From a virus: a stretch of DNA of 64,000 nucleotides. Location: the IMG/VR virus record IMGVR_UViG_3300031787_008607, positions 1 to 64,000 of that record; one strand, written 5' to 3'. This document shows positions 60,810 through 64,000 of this stretch, piece after piece. A program made the translations under genes and the position numbers. Every line of letters begins with the position of its first letter. Within the stretch, counting starts at the first letter, position 1. The notes below the pieces were generated by a model. That model did no database searches, was not told the DNA's origin, and saw only the letters and a list, made by a program, of their open reading frames with translations.

Positions 60810-61281
60810 ACCATTCAGGTGTATTTCTATTTTTCCATTTAGCAAAATCTTTTTTAGCTCCATTATAGTAGTTTCTATATGATTCTATAACGTCTGTGAC
60901 TTTATATTCATCAGGCATTGCTTTTGGTGGTTCTGTAAAACCTTTGTCACAAATATTTAACTTATTTGTAACACACCATTCAATTACATCTTGAGATTTA
61001 TGACGTTTCCCATATCTATAAGTGTATTCTTTACACAACTCAAGTCCTAAGTCACAAAGATAAAGATAGTTGGAAAGTGATTCACGAGTCCAAATAGCAC
61101 AAGGATGATTTTTGTGTGATAACTTGTACGGTACTTGGTCGGTACTTGGTCGGTACTTGGTGGGTACTTGGTGGGCACCACACAAAAGTTGGGCAGTTTC
61201 CAATATCATCTTAACTACATGTTTATCACAATGATATTCTGCACATTTTTTAGTATCCCAATCCAAAAAGAAGATATTCAT
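60745..61281 (-). CDS. conserved phage protein of unknown function
   Basis: 178 aa from ATG 61281. NIFFLDWDTKKCAEYHCDKH, then VVKMILETAQLL, HKNHPCAIW, EPPKAMPDEYKV, SYRNYY and KW-NR-TPEW: this pattern is common in cyanophage and other myovirus proteins with no known role. His/Cys-rich N-terminus suggests metal binding. Coding DNA near residue 50 contains an 11-nt tandem repeat. Confidence 0.75.
   Translation of the reverse strand: MNIFFLDWDTKKCAEYHCDKHVVKMILETAQLLCGAHQVPTKYRPSTDQVPYKLSHKNHPCAIWTRESLSNYLYLCDLGLELCKEYTYRYGKRHKSQDVIEWCVTNKLNICDKGFTEPPKAMPDEYKVTDVIESYRNYYNGAKKDFAKWKNRNTPEWFIHSSIVASEQPIVPVASEVL
61130..61173. repeat. 11-bp tandem repeat, four copies
   Basis: GGTACTTGGTC twice, then GGTACTTGGTG twice, inside the minus-strand gene at 60745-61281. 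Because 11 is not a multiple of three, gain or loss of one unit would shift the frame. Confidence 0.85.
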
Positions 61282-61295
61282 AATGCTAATATAAA

Positions 61296-61320
61296 CAAAA
61301 AATCCCACAATGAGTGGGAT
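61296..61320 (-). terminator. intrinsic terminator for the FKBP gene
   Basis: ATCCCAC-AATGA-GTGGGAT; read on the minus strand it is followed by T6. Confidence 0.75.
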
Positions 61321-61345
61321 GTTTTGAAAAATAAATGAAATTGTA

Positions 61346-61771
61346 TTAATTTACTGACACAACTTCTAAATCAAAGATAAGTTTCTTACCCGCTAATGGA
61401 TGGTTCATATCCAAAACGACTGTTTCTTCTTTAATTTCTTTAACTACAACGTTAACAGGGCCAAATTGGTTTTGTCCTTGTAACATATCCCCAGCTTTAA
61501 CACCTTCAGGGACTTGGGTTAGTAACACTTCACTAACAAGTTGAGGATTAATATCTCCGTAAGCATTTTCTGGCTCAATTTCAATTGTTTTCATTTCGCC
61601 AATAGTCATATCAATTAATCCATTTTCAAAACCTGGAATTAACTGTCCTTGACCTAAAGTTACTGTCAGAGGTTCTCTACCCTCAGCTAAAGATGTGTCG
61701 AATACTGTACCATCTTCTAATTTACCTGTATAATGAACAGATACATTATCACCGTTTTTAATTTTACTCAT
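61346..61771 (-). CDS. FKBP-type (SlyD-like) peptidyl-prolyl isomerase
   Basis: 141 aa from MSKIKNGD. VHYTGKLEDGTVFDTSLAEG, VTLGQGQLIPGFENGLIDM, ENAYGD and DMNHPLAGKKLIFDLEVV are the FKBP core plus insert-in-flap region of SlyD-like proteins. Catalyses proline isomerisation and helps folding. No His-rich tail. With DnaK, it is the second folding helper in the window. Confidence 0.93.
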   Translation of the reverse strand: MSKIKNGDNVSVHYTGKLEDGTVFDTSLAEGREPLTVTLGQGQLIPGFENGLIDMTIGEMKTIEIEPENAYGDINPQLVSEVLLTQVPEGVKAGDMLQGQNQFGPVNVVVKEIKEETVVLDMNHPLAGKKLIFDLEVVSVN

Positions 61772-61855
61772 GTACAATTATATTATTTTTTTTTGATATA
61801 AAAAAGTGTAAAAGTTAATTTTCTTTGTATTTATATAGATAAAAAAGAATTTTTT

Positions 61856-62431
61856 ATGAAAAAAGAAAAAGTTATTAGATTAACAGAAAATGAACTTATT
61901 AATTTAATTAAAAAAGTTATAAAAGAAAACGATGATTTAACTGCAAAAACACCTGAACAATTTCGTAAGGAAGTATCAGGTCTTACAGGTTCTGAAGTTC
62001 TTATGTTTAATGCTTATGGTTTAAACAAATATACAGGTGAAAGTGGGATGTTTAAAGGTAAAAGAACTTCTGAAAACTATAAAATAAAACAAGTTGGAAT
62101 AACAACGATTAATAATTTACCAACAGTTGAATTTACAGTCCAAGATATTACAGGTTCGGACGTTGAGGGTTATACAGGTACTTTTTTAAATAGAGATAAA
62201 AAAAGATATAGTGAACCTATTAAATTCAGATGGAATTGTAACTCGGCATTTGAAAAAGGATTAGGTGCTATTGGTGAACCTTTCAAAAGAAAAGGTGGAA
62301 TTAAAGAAGATTATCTAAATAACGATTTAGCAAAAGTAATTACATCAAGACCGTTTTGTACTTATAAAGGAACCCCTGATTATGTAGTACCAATTAAACC
62401 AAATGCATCATATAGAGGTGCTCCAAGATAA
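61856..62431 (+). CDS. class A tagged protein, 191 aa
   Basis: MKKEKVIRLTENELINLIKK then VIKEN: class A tag with two extra residues. GTATTTAT 22 nt before ATG. Beta-rich body (VQDITGSDVEGYTGTFLNRD). Unknown. Confidence 0.7.
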   Translation: MKKEKVIRLTENELINLIKKVIKENDDLTAKTPEQFRKEVSGLTGSEVLMFNAYGLNKYTGESGMFKGKRTSENYKIKQVGITTINNLPTVEFTVQDITGSDVEGYTGTFLNRDKKRYSEPIKFRWNCNSAFEKGLGAIGEPFKRKGGIKEDYLNNDLAKVITSRPFCTYKGTPDYVVPIKPNASYRGAPR

Positions 62432-62449
62432 AATAAAAAAAACAAAAAA

Positions 62450-62866
62450 ATGAAAAAAGTAGTAAGATTGTCAGAATCAGAATTAACTAACTTAATTAAA
62501 ACAGTAGTTAAAGAAACAAAAAGAAATAAAAAAAATGGAGTTAATGAAGCGGTTGAAAACTTCTTTAATCCTGAGGCTATGAGTACAGGTGGGGCGATTG
62601 CTACAATGGTTGGTACAACTATTGCACTTTTAGGTATAGCAGGATGGGATTATCTTAAGGATTTTTATCGTCATTTAAGAAAAACTGAAGGAAAAGAACA
62701 AGAGGCGATGGAACTTAAGTCTATCATCCAAGATTATGAAAGTAATAAAATGAATTCAGGTGAAGAAATGGATTCTGAAGTTGAAGTTGATAATATGGAT
62801 ATTGAAGATGAAGAACCAATGAAGCCAATGGCTGAAAATATCAGAAGAAAAACAAGAAGATATTAA
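62450..62866 (+). CDS. class A tagged membrane protein, 138 aa
   Basis: MKKVVRLSESELTNLIKTVV then KET. One or two hydrophobic helices at about 48-66 (GGAIATMVGTTIALLGIAGW), then an acidic tail and a basic end (RRKTRRY). Unknown. Confidence 0.7.
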   Translation: MKKVVRLSESELTNLIKTVVKETKRNKKNGVNEAVENFFNPEAMSTGGAIATMVGTTIALLGIAGWDYLKDFYRHLRKTEGKEQEAMELKSIIQDYESNKMNSGEEMDSEVEVDNMDIEDEEPMKPMAENIRRKTRRY

Positions 62867-62884
62867 TTTAAAAAAAAAATAATG

Positions 62885-62908
62885 AAAAACTCCCGATTGG
62901 GAGTTTTT
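62885..62908 (+). terminator. intrinsic terminator
   Basis: AAACTCCC-GATT-GGGAGTTT plus T-run. Confidence 0.85.
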
Positions 62909-62913
62909 TTGTT

Positions 62914-62921
62914 TATATTTG
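62914..62921 (+). promoter_or_regulatory. TATATTTG -7-type element
   Basis: Perfect TAnnTTTG, 25 nt before the ATG at 62947; unlike other copies it leaves room for a normal leader. Confidence 0.5.
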
Positions 62922-62946
62922 TAGAACAATTAACACCGACACCACT

Positions 62947-63111
62947 ATGAAAAACTTAAAACTAAAATTGACTTCAGCAATGTTCGCTCTTGTATTATCA
63001 GTTGTATTAATGGTTAGCTCACCATCATTACCTGTATTTGTTTTAAGTGTTGGTCTTATCCTATTACAGACAGCTTTGTGGGGTAAGTTGATGAAAGAGA
63101 TTAAAGAATAA
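62947..63111 (+). CDS. small membrane protein, 54 aa
   Basis: MKNLKLKLTSAMFALVLSVV..., two membrane helices and a short basic tail. Own promoter and terminator. Unknown; holin-like size. Confidence 0.55.
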   Translation: MKNLKLKLTSAMFALVLSVVLMVSSPSLPVFVLSVGLILLQTALWGKLMKEIKE

Positions 63112-63113
63112 AA

Positions 63114-63137
63114 AAATCCCCTCTAATGAGGGGATTT
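63114..63137. terminator. bidirectional terminator
   Basis: AAATCCCCTC-TAAT-GAGGGGATTT between convergent genes. Confidence 0.85.
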
Positions 63138-63142
63138 ATGGT

Positions 63143-63967
63143 TTATACTGTTACTTCTTGTTGTAGTAGTTCGTAAGCTCTTGCTAAACGGGTCATCCCA
63201 ATCCCACCACCAAATCTTGGGAAGAAATCATGAGATAAGAATTCTTCTAATTCCTTCTCAACTCTTTCTTTTCCGAATAGTTCAAAAAGTTTTTCAGAAT
63301 ATTTTCCATTTTCTATTGTGTAGAAGTTATTTTTCATTTCTTCTACGTTAGAACTTCTTTCTGCGGAACCAATTGTTTCTTGTCCGTAAAGAATTACATC
63401 AACTTTGTTGAATATTTTGTTTTCACTTTCTCTCATGTTCCAAAATGGGTTTGTTCTGTATGGGAAATTTTGAAGTGAGACGACTGAACCTTTTTCTTCC
63501 CACATTCTTGTTTCGTGTTCGTTTTCTAAAATTGAAACTCCACCGTACTCTTCACATACATCATCGTAGTTAACTTCTACAGGTGAATCAAAACCTAAAT
63601 AATCTAAAAGTTCAGATTCAAGTTTTAACATTTCTTTCATTCCACCTTTTGATTCGAATTCAAACATTGGAAAAATCATTTCGTGACGACCTGGAATTGG
63701 GTCTTTTTCTTGTCTATAAGACGTTGAAATACAATAGACACCGTTCCATTCAGGATTCTTAAGAAGTTCGTATTCTAACCACATTTGACCCGTCTGTGGT
63801 AGTGGCCATACTTCTCCTTGATAATTGAATGTTGTTATTGAGTGTGGATTTTCACACGCCGCCAAGATTGATAATCTTGATTGAGTTGGAACTTCTTTAA
63901 AACCTTTGTTTTGGAAGAATGTTCTCATCTTTTGAACTAACTCGTTGTAAGTTTCTGTGTTTTTCAT
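63143..63967 (-). CDS. class II aaRS-like enzyme (AspRS/AsnRS-core, AsnA-type)
   Basis: 274 aa. Motif 2 YCISTSYRQEKDPIPGRHEM with FPMFEFE, and motif 3 FFPRFGGGIGMTRLARA, are those of the Asp/Asn-tRNA synthetase catalytic core, but the anticodon-binding domain is missing. Stand-alone cores of this type are known as archaeal asparagine synthetases (aspartate + ammonia + ATP). Another amidation or aminoacylation reaction is possible. Full length at both ends. Confidence 0.78.
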   Translation of the reverse strand: MKNTETYNELVQKMRTFFQNKGFKEVPTQSRLSILAACENPHSITTFNYQGEVWPLPQTGQMWLEYELLKNPEWNGVYCISTSYRQEKDPIPGRHEMIFPMFEFESKGGMKEMLKLESELLDYLGFDSPVEVNYDDVCEEYGGVSILENEHETRMWEEKGSVVSLQNFPYRTNPFWNMRESENKIFNKVDVILYGQETIGSAERSSNVEEMKNNFYTIENGKYSEKLFELFGKERVEKELEEFLSHDFFPRFGGGIGMTRLARAYELLQQEVTV

Positions 63968-64000
63968 TTTTTGTTTTTTTTTATTTTATTTATTAAAAGG

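Overview
This is about 64 kb of AT-rich DNA (roughly one third GC by eye), with tightly packed short genes, frequent ATGA start/stop overlaps and operon-end hairpins. It most resembles part of a large tailed-phage genome whose host belongs to the Bacteroidota. Pointers to the host are promoter elements of the TAnnTTTG type just upstream of many start codons, a Bacteroidota-like DnaK, a type II glutamine synthetase, and signal peptides ending in ...FSQ or ...YSQ. Pointers to a phage are thymidylate synthase, a T4 Rnl1-type RNA ligase, tRNA genes, many tiny unknown genes, a LamG-domain structural protein, lysis-type enzymes, HNH endonucleases and about 30 proteins that share short N-terminal tags. 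No terminase, portal, capsid or polymerase gene lies in the window, so the phage assignment is an inference.

Layout. 0-6.4 kb: tagged proteins, a DoxX-like membrane protein, a CAT-anticodon tRNA, a tRNA-Leu(UAA) split by a group I intron with an HNH gene, a tagged HELLH metallopeptidase-like protein and a LamG protein. 6.4-14.4 kb: DnaK, then an apparent signalling operon (two related sensor kinases, a coiled-coil exported protein, a receiver-only response regulator, coiled-coil membrane proteins). 14.4-30.5 kb: a dense plus-strand operon of metabolism and RNA-repair genes (methylglyoxal synthase, phosphoesterases, cREC protein, P-loop kinase, RNA ligase, 2H phosphoesterase, ThyA, RfbA, secreted nuclease, GlnII, thioesterase) among many small unknowns. 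30.5-34.5 kb: peptidoglycan-acting proteins and a short PurA/PurZ-like enzyme. 34.5-47.1 kb: clusters of tagged proteins on both strands and four array genes. 47.3-48.8 kb: a type II restriction-modification pair. 48.8-51.8 kb: structured non-coding DNA and small genes. 51.8-64 kb: more tagged proteins, two HNH genes, an FKBP isomerase and a class II aaRS-like enzyme.

Most unusual content. Four paralogous minus-strand genes (39.5-41.7 and 46.3-47.1 kb) each carry, fused to a shared ~80-residue domain, an array of 7-8 direct repeats of 36 nt separated by unrelated 30-nt spacers (66-nt period), plus a decayed terminal repeat. By geometry and polarity these are CRISPR-like, yet each whole array is one open reading frame. 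The repeat edges are set one base out of codon register, which argues for a nucleotide-level process. No cas gene is visible. Tagged, array-less relatives of the same protein family lie next to them.

Tags fall into recurring classes: class A (MKKIIRLTESDL...), class B (MKYLITESQLDK...) and class C (MNLQEHIRRVLREE), plus minor variants. Nearly all contain an (I/L)-x-E motif, which resembles the T4 capsid-targeting sequences removed by the prohead protease. Many tagged genes are preceded by GTATTTAT instead of the host-like TAnnTTTG element, suggesting separate late and early expression programmes.
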